From NCBI GenBank assembly GCA_947095585.1, contig OX352763.1, positions 105,751,908 to 105,815,907 of the forward strand: DNA of 64,000 nt, read 5' to 3'. A program made the translations under genes and the position numbers. This document shows, piece after piece, positions 47,270-57,059 of this stretch. The notes under the pieces are model-generated. The model saw only the letters and a list, made by a program, of their open reading frames with translations. It did no database searches and was not told where the DNA came from. This DNA is from Nephrocerus scutellatus (taxonomy: Eukaryota; Arthropoda; Insecta; Diptera; Pipunculidae). Within the stretch, counting starts at the first letter, position 1. Each line of letters begins with the position of its first letter.

Positions 47270-47990
47270 AATTGGTTTGCTTATAACCTTTTAGAGAAGT
47301 GAAAAAAATATTTAGAAAAAATTTAAAATTATAATTCATAGTTTTAAGTTTTTATTAACTATTCTCGAAAAATGATATTAAGCAAATGACGCCCGTTAGA
47401 GGTTACATGAAGTCGAGCGCTTTCCAGAATATTTTCCGCCACCTCTTTTAGCGCGTCTTGTGACACAGCGGCAATTCTAGATCGAATGTTAGTCTTCCAA
47501 TGTAACGGGTTTGTTGATGTACATCTACGACTTGAGGTAGTCCCATAAAAAAGTCCGGTGATGTCAGGTCAGGTGATCGCGGTGGCCAATTAAGATCGCC
47601 AGGTTTTGTAATGATTATAGATTATCCAAGTTTCCCTTAGCAACGCTATTGTAATGCGAGCTATGCGGCAAGTAGCACCATGTTTTTGAGTTGCAGTCTT
47701 CCCAGCACTCGATTCAAGAATTTTTTTGTAGTGGTTACAATTTTTATGTTACTGTGTTTCCCCCCCGTGGGTGTAGTGGACCGGTATGCTCCAATTTGAG
47801 GTCATGAGTTGCCCAGAACCGACAATTTTGTTATTGAAATATCCATTTTCAGAAGAATGGGCCTCGTCAGACCACATCAATTGTGAAACAAAAAATTTTG
47901 CGCGCAAAGATTTATCGGGGCTCTCTCGTACCTATTCCAGACGCTTTTCATAATTAGTTGTTAAGAGTTCTTGAACCAATTGAATCTTAT
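47270..47990 (-). pseudogene. Mariner-like transposase relic 2
   Basis: Minus strand: LMWSDEAHSSENGYFNNKIV (first catalytic D box, about 47830-47890), WSIPVHYTHGG, then further on GDLNWPPRSPDLT-like text near 47560-47600, MGLPQVVDVHQQTRYIGRLT-like decayed sequence, and a C-terminal region VAENILESARLHVTSNGRHL near 47390-47440. Several stops. The order matches a DDE-type mariner transposase with the third D box weakly preserved. Confidence 0.6.
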
Positions 47991-48004
47991 AGAGATACAT
48001 TTTT

Positions 48005-48130
48005 TTTATTTTTTTTATAAAAAAGACTCATTGCCAAGGGAGGACTCCCTGAATGACTTGCGTAACGGCAATAAGTTGGGCTAAGCAATTTATTAAAATT
48101 CAAAATAAAATAACATATAATAACATGTTC
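48005..48130 (-). repeat. Retrotransposon tail block, copy 2
   Basis: Same block as 25046-25150: TTGCTTAGCCCAACTTATTG, CCGTTACGCAAGTCATTCAG, GGAGTCCTCCCTTGGCAATG, then an A-rich end (AAAAAAAATAAAAAAAATG on the minus strand). Confidence 0.65.
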
Positions 48131-48675
48131 AGGTTATTGTGCAAAAGTTTTCGAAGTGAACGCCTAATTGAGCAGTACGTCGCTTTCAGCCACACGCTCC
48201 ATATTCTCCAAAGACCAAGGATGTTCGTGGTCTTCCCGTATTGTGGCGATCTTCAGAGTACCTGGTCGGTAAGCCAGTAAAAGTCAAATCGTCTGAGCAG
48301 TAGCGGTGCTTGTTGTTGAGGGTATTTTTGTCGAAATATTCTCTGAGTAACGACAATTAATGCATTTTTTCTAGCATGCATTAAAATTATAGCAGCACGT
48401 TACTTGGGTGTGTAGCGCTACATATTTTGAATTTTTTTTATTGTCTGAAAAAGTTGAAAAATTTATAAACAAAACAAAGAGGGTGATACATTTGTGCCCA
48501 CTCTGTATATACAATATTGGCTCGGCGAGCTTTAATGATCGTCAATGCAAAGCTTGTTTTTATGCGATATTGTTTTTTTTTAAGGAAAAGAAATATAAGT
48601 CATTTAATACAAAAAACTTCTGGGCAATTTTAACCGATGATGTAAGTATTCTGCCAACCAAAAGATCTCTCTAGG
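48131..48675. other. No firm feature
   Basis: Minus strand near 48170-48250 reads REDHEHPWSLENMERVAESD, possibly the C-terminal coding end of the retrotransposon whose tail is at 48005-48130; no family motif to confirm it. Confidence 0.3.
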
Positions 48676-48689
48676 GTTGTTGTTTGTTG

Positions 48690-48870
48690 CTATCTGTATA
48701 AATCTACAGACGGCTCTTGATCGTTTGGATAACTGGGGTATGCCAGAAATGGACTGTATCTGCCACTCCGAGGATGGAAGGAAGCGTAAATTTTATGCTC
48801 TTATTACTAACGTACTTAAGCGGAAGCGTCCACGGAAGTCAAATATCTAGGCTTAAATCTTGATTACATT
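48690..48870 (+). pseudogene. RT fragment of an RNase H-type non-LTR element
   Basis: Plus strand reads LQTALDRLDNWGMPEMD, then RKRKFYALITNVLKR, and, in a shifted frame, TEVKYLGLNLDY near 48835. LQ-x-AL-x-L-x-W followed by KRK and EVKYLGL-x-LD is the part of RT downstream of the YADD box in I/LOA-like elements. Directly followed by tail block copy 3. Confidence 0.65.
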
Positions 48871-48940
48871 TTCTTTATTTTATATTTAAACTTATTGCCA
48901 AGGGAATACTCCCTGAATGACTTGCGCCAAGTCAAACCAA
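48870..48940 (-). repeat. Retrotransposon tail block, copy 3
   Basis: AAACTTATTGCCAAGGGAAT and ACTCCCTGAATGACTTGCGC on the plus strand match copies 1 and 2; truncated after about 65 bp. Confidence 0.6.
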
Positions 48941-49012
48941 CGGGTTTTTCCTGAATCTTAGCTTGCTGCTTAAGAATGTCTGGCAAAAGTACATGACATG
49001 TTTTTTGGTATT

Positions 49013-49625
49013 TTTAAATTCTCTATATTAACTTCACTTGCCCGTGGCACGGATGTCGGTCGTCGGTCGTCCGTCGTCCGTTGTCTGTCGTGGAATCTTG
49101 CGATCAATTTTTAAACCACTTCCCAAAGCCCGATTTTATTGAAATTTTGCACATATGTGTATTTCCGGAGACAACACTTTCTATTAAAATTTGAGAGGAA
49201 ATATGGGGCCCCACGAACCCGGGGTCTCCAAAATTTTTACAAAAGTGTTTTCTATCGGAGATACACGCATATATAAAATTTAAAGAAAATCGGGTTAATT
49301 TTTTTAAAAAAAATTTATGGAGCCCCACGAACCCGGGGTCGGGGGGTCCCATACAAATATTTTACAAAATTTTACTCGATTTTCTTCAAATTTTATACAC
49401 ATGTGTATCTTTGATGGACAACACTTTTAGAGAAATTTTTTGAGACCCCGGGTTCGTGGGGCCCCATAAATTTTTTTTTAAAAAATTAACCCGATTTTCT
49501 TCAAACGTGTATCTCCGATGAAAAACACTTTTTTATAATTAAAAAAAAAATTAATTTTAACACATACCCATCTCCTATTAGAGAATTTACATGAACAATT
49601 TTAATTTGTATGGGTTGTTTTTTTA
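49013..49625 (+). repeat. TR1 copy with both ends
   Basis: Left end TTTTTAAATTCTCTATATTA and ACTTCACTTGCCCG; then a different internal simple repeat (GGTCGTC/CGTCGTCCGT) where the 3262 copy has TTTGTGGG; TGGAATCTTGCGATC; four units of the 110-120-bp repeat, one in inverted order around 49200-49330; right end CTCCTATTAGAGAATTTACA and TGTATGGGTTGTTTTTTT. No coding content. Confidence 0.85.
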
Positions 49626-49629
49626 TTTT

Positions 49630-50190
49630 TATACTTATATAAGGCTATCTCGATTGTATAGGAAGCTCACAAAGTTTTAGCCTGAGCCTGTTTTGCATAT
49701 ACATTTCCTATAAGTTAAGAACTAATTTTTCTTAATGACGATCTGTGCAGCTGTAAATCATTGCCATCCCTGTTGTTGCAACATTTTCACAATTTCAGGC
49801 TTTTCTTTAGTTGTCAGCAAAAGTTATTTTTTGACTTTTCCCATGTCAAACCACGCACAACATAACTACTAAACTCAAACTGTCATCATTTGTAGGATGA
49901 CGGTATAGTGTTATTATAACTGGTTTCGTTGGTATACATCGGTACCATCACACATTGGTACTTTAACCTGATGCCATAGACTTGACAAACCTGATGGTTG
50001 GGAAAAATATGAGTAATGTAGCAGAAAGTTTCCTCATATTTGATGCAGATTGGGATATGAGAACATATCTCAGTGTGTATTTCCAATGCTCATAGTTTTC
50101 TATGCGATCAAGTTATTTACAAGCGCTGCTTGATACGTCAGTACACTCTAACATTAGGGATTTTCCAGATATAATCACTCCTATTGTTAT
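49630..50190. other. No recognised feature
   Basis: AT-rich DNA without element motifs or supported frames. Confidence 0.35.
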
Positions 50191-50199
50191 TATCCGGAT

Positions 50200-50460
50200 T
50201 TCGTAATTTTACCAGAATTATCAGAATTGACCGCCTCATTCGTGTGATTCGACGCCTCCAGACTTTTTCATTGGGGCTATGCCAAAACCGTCGTTCATGC
50301 CAATACGAAAGAGGACCAATATCAAAAGGAAAATTGTCAGCATATCGCGAGATTTTTTTAAAAAATTGGGTTCAGCGCATTAATTGGTGGTGGAGGCGTT
50401 TTCGTGCTCATATTTTTCATATTTCAAATAGAAGTTTTATTTTAAAAAAAATGGACGGGA
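50200..50460 (+). pseudogene. Possible mariner transposase C-terminal relic
   Basis: Plus strand, with a frame change, reads DFFIGAMPK-type text then VVHANTKEDQYQKENC-like, and in the next frame FLKNWVQRINWWWRRFRAHI. The DFF-x-WG, HANT and NW-x-QRI-x-C-x-RR-AH arrangement resembles the end of mariner-like transposases (NW..R...C....GAH). No TIR found; decayed. Confidence 0.4.
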
Positions 50461-50681
50461 CCGGAATCTTCGGTAAAAGTACCTATATTACATTTTTGTT
50501 TTGTTTTTTGTTTAAATTTCTTTTGCACATAACAGATTTGCAAAAACTCGAAAAACTGTCTAACTAAACTGTCACTTCCGGCTGTCAGATTTCCGTCAAT
50601 ATTATTTGGCCCCTCACAATTTATGTAAAAAGCTTAAATATGAATTTTCATCCCGATAAGTTCAGCCGTCTGGATTGTAGA

Positions 50682-51810
50682 TAGTGATGAGCAAAATTGG
50701 TCTTGGTCTTGCAGTCTTGTCTTGGTATTGCAAAAAATGCCAACACTAAGTGTGCAAGACCAAGACCAAGACCAAAAATATGTCTGCAAGACTGCAAGAC
50801 TCTTGCATTTAAAGTTATGTAATTTCTCTGTTGATATTTATGTTTAAAACCTAAATATGTCGTATGTTTATTTGTAGACGAATAGGTACATATATAATAC
50901 TACCAAACTTAAAAACCCAGACAGAAGATCTTCAGCGAGTCTGTTGTGTCTGTCTGTAGTATTTACAGGCATATGGATGTTCATATACACATAGATTTAG
51001 ATTGCTATTTCCTCATAATTTTATATTTTTGGGTTTTTCTTGTTATAGGTTTTTTCATGCTAGACAAGTCATAAAAAAAAAACAGACGTCAACAAAGCCG
51101 TGTATGTCATGGCATCAGTTGCAAATAGAAATGTTGAAATTGACTGACTGAGTTCTTTTGACAGAATAAGTCTAGACTTTCTTGAACAAATTTTGTTCGA
51201 ATTAACCGCTAAGCTTAAATGTTGATAGTTTTGTGTGCATATGTATATAGGGTGTCACCTTATTCGTGCACATTAATTTGGGAAATGATTCTTGGGTATA
51301 TTCTAAGAAAAAAATCGTTCTACAGTAAGGGTCTATCTCCAATGTTGACATCATTTATGGGGGATTTAAGAAAAAGTTTACTTTGGTGCACCCTGACCTA
51401 TGTTAACGGAAATTGCTCTGTTAATACTTATGGTAGAAACTTTGTTTTGGTCTTTGTTTGTAGAATAAATACTAGGCATTGTAACTATGTAAAAATATAC
51501 GTTGATATCTTGTTTAAGTCTTCAGATATTCAAGTTCAATGCCTGTACCAGTTTTCTTCCCCATGCTTATTTTTGATTTTGACGTTATGCTAGAACAAAA
51601 ATATGTACATACATACAACCATTTATACATACTTATATAGTTATTATTCAAAAAATACTTTATTTTGCAAGACCGCAAGACCAAGACCAAGACTCAGGCT
51701 GCAAGACCAAGACCAAGGCACGAATGCAAGACCAAGACCAAGGCTCGACTTGCAAGACCAAGACCAAGACCGAGATAAAATGGTCTTGGTCTTGCGTTTG
51801 CTCATCACTA
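50682..51810. mobile_element. Non-autonomous hAT-type transposon with 8-bp target duplication
   Basis: Terminal inverted repeats TAGTGATGAGCAAA (50682-50695) and its exact reverse complement (51797-51810). The flanking 8 bp ATTGTAGA is identical on both sides (50674-50681 and 51811-51818). 8-bp duplication plus TA/CA-G-x-G-x-x-GAGCAAA-type ends define the hAT superfamily. Length 1129 bp. Just inside each end are arrays of GCAAGACCAAGACCAA words (left 50696-50810 mostly as GGTCTTGGTCTTGC, right 51668-51795). The interior is AT-rich; the 124-codon frame 51219-51593 has no transposase motif. It must be mobilised by an enzyme encoded elsewhere. Perfect TIRs and duplication imply a young insertion. 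Confidence 0.92.
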
Positions 51811-52019
51811 ATTGTAGAGTAATTAATTAATAATAAATATGTGAATAAATGAATAACAAATAAATAAAATATCGGTCATAAATACAACAAAAATGATAAT
51901 AATAAAAAACTATAGTAAATAAATAATGAACAACAAATAATATAAGTAATATAAGTTAATTACGAGATGAATAGTTAAAAATTAAAAATAAATAAAAAAT
52001 AAAAACAACAATAAAATTC

Positions 52020-52560
52020 TAACAGATGTAATCAACAATTAGGTACAAAGAATGCGTTAAGAAGTGGATTATCGGACATTTCATAGTTCATGTAGAATTT
52101 AGCATTTAGGGAGCTTATATTCCATCATTTACAAGTGTAACATTTGATTCTTCGTGAAGAGAAATGGTGGACTCATGCCAAGGTAGAATTATGACATGTA
52201 CTTGAAGCGTATGCCTTCAATAATAACTTCTTAAAAATAAATAGTTTTCCCAGCATTAGTTTGGATTTTTCACTTAATAAAATAATAGATGATCCATGCA
52301 AAGAAGTTTCTATTGTGGAAACTATCTCATTCATGCTTAAAATTCCGGCGGAAATGGCAAACTGGCAGTAAGGTATGTTTGGAATATCAGAATTATCTAT
52401 GTTGTATAGTAAGGGGCCAAGAACCGATCCCTGAGGAATGCAGGCGGGAATTAGTAGAAATCATAAGATGACGATTATTAAGTAAATTGTTTACTATATT
52501 AGTTAAGTATGATTAGGCGTCAAGCATTATAATTTTGTTAAGCAGTCTCTTGTGCCACAC
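52020..52560 (-). pseudogene. Jockey-type non-LTR RT relic
   Basis: Minus strand: VWHKRLLNKIIMLDA (region after the first catalytic D), SYLTNIVNNLLNNRHLMIS, a stop, then IGSWPLT-type text and SIPQGSVLGPLLYNIDNSDI (52390-52450), PYCQFAI at the position of the FADD box, which is lost. The order and wording (PQGSVLGPLLYNI-x-SDIP) are those of jockey-like elements. Many stops. Confidence 0.7.
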
Positions 52561-53450
52561 TGTGATAAAAGCTTTTTAAAAACTTTTATTAAGCTTGACT
52601 TTTCCTGTCTGTCGGTTTTTTCGATTTCTTTGAGGTCCTTTTTCACCACCTTCCACTCGACTTATAGAGCTGAAATTGAGCAGCTCAATGTTAATGGTTA
52701 TTTCTGAAATATCGCGTATGACTCTTGTCGCGAGTCGCGTGTGCCGCGTGTGATGCGTGAAAAATGGAATAATTTTTGGAATAGGAGCGAAATGTTTTTT
52801 AACCAACTTCCAAACGTGCTAAAGAGAGAGTGAAATTCTGTAAGTGGCTTAACCTCAATGGGAATTTCTGATATACCGCGTATGACTCGTGTCACAATTC
52901 GCGTGTGGTGCGTGCGATGCGTCGAATATGGGCTAATCTTTGGAATAGCCCCGACCTTGCAACTTCTTTGTGGTCCTTTTTAATCACCTTTCACACAGCC
53001 TAGGGAGCTGAAATTTTGTGAGTAACTTAGTGTCCAGGGACATTTTTAAGATCCCGGGTATGACGCGTGTTGCGAGTCGTATGTAACGCGTGTGATGCGT
53101 GGAAAATAACTTAATTAATTTGGAATAGGCCCGAACTGTTTTTAAACCACCTTCACCACGTGCTAGAGAGTTGAAAATTTGTTAGTGGTATACCGTCAGT
53201 GGGCATTCCTAATACTCCGCGTATGACTCGTGTCACAATTCGCATGTGGCGCGTGCGATGCGTGGAAACTGGCTCACTCTTTGAAATAGGGCCGGTCAAC
53301 TATTTTGGGGTCCATTTTAACCACCTTTCACACAACCTAGAGAATTGAAATTTTGCGAGCAGCTCAGTGTTCAGGGACATTTCTATCGACAGTCGCGTGT
53401 GACGCGTGTGACGTGTGAAAAATGGCTTAATCTTTGGAATAGACCCCAAC
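52560..53450 (-). repeat. TR2 array ('ACGCG' family), five units
   Basis: Units of about 163-178 bp; landmarks CGCGTATGACTC/CGGGTATGACGCG at about 52713, 52877, 53056, 53219 and a last partial at 53392. Each unit has a GGAGCTGAAATTTTGTGAG segment, a CCTTTTTAACCACCTTTC segment and a run like GCGTGTGACGCGTGTGATGCG. The 52560-52620 end (TTTTATTAAGCTTGACTTTT) matches the end at 4620-4640 in reverse complement. Confidence 0.8.
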
Positions 53451-53599
53451 TTAAAAACAGGTAATTTGGCGGTTATTACCAAATAATACAATGTAAAAAT
53501 AAAATGACTGTGTGGCGTGTGTCGATGTACATAAAAGTTTTTTCCTGAAAAACGAAGTTTTTCTTCAACTTACTTGTTCTATGTGAAGTAGAACTAAGG

Positions 53600-54056
53600 T
53601 AGTTAATTTTTTAACGTGCAAATTTTGCTAATGTGCAAAGTATTTATTGACATGTTCCGTGGGTTTTCTTAATAATTTTTTTCAAAAAAATCCGCTTAAG
53701 TTGCTTAGGAGGCTTTTTGGTCTTTACCTAGAACCATGTGAAGCTTCTCTGATTTTCGCTTTTCTCCATGCCTCTGGAAAATATCATAACTTCAAGCATG
53801 GGCTTATTATAAAAGAAATAAAAGCGAAACCAATAGCAGGTAAATGTTGATTTATAAACATTTAAATATTGTCAATCGCCGAAAAATATGCAACCGCTGA
53901 AGACTGTGAGCGAATTTCATCTTGGGAACTAGTCTGCAGCCTCAGCGTCAGGAATTTGCTCTCGTTTGCGTGGCGAAACATTCCAAACGATTTATTTATT
54001 TTTAATTCAGATATAAATCCACTGTATCATCAACATTGGAGAAATAATTACTAACT
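53600..54056 (+). pseudogene. Unidentified two-part open frame
   Basis: A plus-strand frame reads FLNNFFQKNPLKLLRRLFGL, YLEPCEASLIFAFLHASGKY to IKEIKAKPIAG, then after two stops (53854-53868) continues in the same frame with SIAEKYATAEDCERISSWEL, SVRNLLSFAWRNIPNDLFIF to HQHWRNNY and a stop at 54052. Composition (C, W, acidic and basic mix) looks more protein-like than neighbouring frames, and GCAGGTAAATG at 53846 could be a splice donor. No family recognised; could be a broken host exon, an old transposon, or chance. Confidence 0.3.
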
Positions 54057-54059
54057 TCT

Positions 54060-56160
54060 TGTTGTACCTAGCGGTGCCAAGATTCATTCCAATGTTATGG
54101 TTTCCGACAAAAAGGTGTCAGTTAAGCAATTGGCTTTGTATTTGTCTTTGATGGTTAACTCTCAACATAAAAGAGTTGTATTTTTAAAAATCATGCATTC
54201 CTTCAGCTTCTGTTATTTGAATTGAATTACGTAGAGTACCTATTGAGAAAATGACAAATTATTGAACTTGCTTGACAGTTCCAGAGCACAGGTTAATGTT
54301 TGACATTATTGTTTATATGTCATAAAGTCATATATAATAATTAAAGTCACCTGAAAAATTAAACAAAAAAATGGTCAGACAATAAAAGCCCTAACACGGC
54401 GAAATGCTTTAAGGCTAGCCCCATATTGAGCGAAGCACAGCACAGCATATATAGCGTAGCTGAGGTTTTTAAGGCATACAATGTTATACTTAATGGCTTA
54501 ATGGCGGATTGTGCTTTAAAAAAATTGATGTACATTCGTCTGCGCTCAATATGCGTAAATGGTATAGCCTAAAAGTCGTCACTAAATTGTTTCTTACCTC
54601 CTCGAGTTAAGATAAAACAAAACAAATGCAACCACAACAATTACAACAAAAACCACATATAAGAACCAATTTCACTATCGATTATTGTGGCATAAATCAA
54701 TGCATCAGCGGCGGCCAGTGACACAACAAAAAAAAAAACACAATTTCCTCTATTCAGAGAGAGAGAGAAGAAAAAATCCAAATACGACCACCAACGACCA
54801 CGAATTCTATTTAGAGCTGCCCCAGACTGACTGACTGACTAAATGACTGGCTGTGACTAATTTGAATGTTTTGACCGCCAACAATGTGTTGCGTGTTTGT
54901 GTGTATTGTGCCTCGCGAAACAAATTTCAACACCAAATTTGCGCACGAATTTCACACAAAAATTCCGCTTTCAAGTGTAGCGGGAAACATTTTGGCTATT
55001 TGGAGGCGACTTTAATTGGAGAAGAATCATCAGGCTGCCTGTGGCTATTAGAGTGTATATCAATGGTACGCGTCGTACAATCGCTGTGGCGGGTCGACGA
55101 CAGCTTTCCATAAAGAGATCTATACACATTGGTAGCTACAATAATCGCGCCAGTCGTTTGTTTTCATGAAATATGGAAATGAGTATCGAATGGACGGACG
55201 GACGAACGAAGAGTATTAAAAAACTCGAAACATTTATTTAATAATTTATTCCAATTCGAGCGAGATAAGACCTGGAGATAAACGCATCAGCACCCATCAC
55301 AGCATCAGCGTTTCAGATAGGTGGGAAAGTTTTTTTTATTTTGATATGAGCCCCTTCCCTCCCCGCTTCCTATTCTATCATCTGACAACAAAAACATCTC
55401 AATCAATACTTCGATGATGATGACAATAATGATCATCAGATGATGAGGATTTCAATTAAACTGCGGCTTATCGGGCCGGTTAATGCCCGTTGAGTGAGTG
55501 TCATGTCAAAATGGTCATCGTCATCGTCATCGGCATCGATGGTGGACCCTGATGGACCCGCCTGGCTAACGGCTGACAGACAACAACCTGACCGACCGAC
55601 CGATCTGCTTGTCGATAATCGCATTTATTTTGGTTTTAAGTCGTTGGCGCATGCGCTAATTAAGAAACCAAAGAGAATGAATTAATTCTGATGCTAATGA
55701 CGCGCCAACTCTTAAGCCTGCGGACAATGGTGGGATTATGCGGAGTGACAAAGTAATCTTGAATGATCACACACACACACACACACACACACAGAACTGG
55801 TAATAATTATTAATGTTTTCAATTCTCAATCATTTATGGTTTTTATTCGCTCGACAGTTAATGATAATTGCCCGGCTGTCATCGCCGACAGTCGCTCTGG
55901 GGGGTTTAACATTGTGTGTCTTTTTGGTTAAAAGTTAAAACAAAGAATAACAACAAAACGTTGCTTTTATTGTTAACGCCATTGCACAATTAATTTAGAC
56001 TGCAATTGTGACGTTTATTTAACTTTACTGCAGGAAACTGCGATTAATAATGACACTTCAACTTAACCCTTTAACCCCTGGCAGTCAAATTACTATTTCT
56101 TATTAATAATTTCTTACACTTTTTTTTTCTTACGTAACTGTGTCCATATATGCAATTGTA
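54060..56160. other. Unique non-coding DNA with microsatellite
   Basis: Contains a (CA)13 run at 55768-55793, GAGAGAGAGAGAAG near 54757, GACTGACTGACTAAATGACT near 54828, CATCGTCATCGTCATCGGC near 55513. No gene or transposon motif. Confidence 0.5.
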
Positions 56161-56169
56161 AAACCAAAA

Positions 56170-56245
56170 ATAAAAATATTCGGGACAGACTCGAACTCGA
56201 GACTTGCACACACCTTCTTCCTTCGATCTAACCGATGAGCCACGA
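56170..56245 (-). mobile_element. tRNA-like sequence (second SINE type or tRNA pseudogene)
   Basis: Minus strand: CGTGGCTCATCGGTTAGATC (A box TGGCTCATCGG, one change from consensus) and, 35 bases on, GAGTTCGAGTCTGTCC (B box AGTTCGAGTCT, near-consensus), then ATTTTTATTTTTGG. The cloverleaf arms do not pair well, so not a functional tRNA. Unrelated in sequence to the other SINE heads beyond the boxes. Confidence 0.55.
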
Positions 56246-56389
56246 AATTGTCCGACAAAGCAAGCAGCTGCTTTTTGTATTTAGAGTCGTTCTCATTCTA
56301 ATTCTAACTCTAAGTAGATTTTTATAAGATGGTCATGAAAATGTGACAAAATCGACTGAAGGAACACCGCAAGCCAATTTTTAAAACAA

Positions 56390-56460
56390 GTATTAAAAAA
56401 ATACACGTGCCACACGCGACGCGCGACACGTGACACGCATCACGTTACCGCAAGTATGTT
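56390..56460. repeat. TR2 fragment
   Basis: ACACGTGCCACACGCGACGC and GCGACACGTGACACGCATCA are a single diverged core of the TR2 unit. Confidence 0.6.
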
Positions 56461-56714
56461 TTGGGGTATTATTTTGACATTTGACGATTGGATTTGGTAA
56501 CCTGGGATTTTGACAATTGGAAATTTTGAGATAGCGTACCTATAACCCTTTTTGGTTTATACAAATGCAGTCTTACATCCAATAAGTGGTTTAAGCTTAC
56601 GAAAATGACTCAATTACAAGATTGCTGTATAATCTTAGATGTTCTGTACATATAGGGTGTAGTCTCTAAGTTTGAACAACTGTTTAGAACATTTTTCCTC
56701 TAAAAAATTCGTAT

Positions 56715-57050
56715 CCGCTGAACATATTCAATTACGTCAGCGGAGTTCCTCACGGATCTGTTTTGACACCTTTGTTGTTTCATACGTTTACATTCGATAG
56801 TCGCTGCTTTTTCCCCATATTCTTATTGCTCAATAATTTTATCGCTATTTGCACCCAACTATTCATCAAATGGTTCTAAATATTTTTTGGTCCTTCCCGG
56901 TAAAAAGGCTTACAAAAGAAGATGCACACCAATAAGTTTGCTGTTCAGTTTGAGAAAAATTGTAGAAGCATCGCACCTCATATTTCCTTTCTCCTCCTTA
57001 ATTTCCTAACGCCCACGCTGAGATAGAATTATAAAGATGAAAATCCCTTA
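56715..57050 (+). pseudogene. Family A retrotransposon scrap
   Basis: Plus strand GVPHGSVLTPLLF at about 56742 matches the RT box of family A, followed at once by decayed sequence and then the family A 3' end (TTTCCTAACGCCCACGCTGA at 57001). Internal deletion removed most of the RT. Confidence 0.65.
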
Positions 57051-57059
57051 AGCTACACG

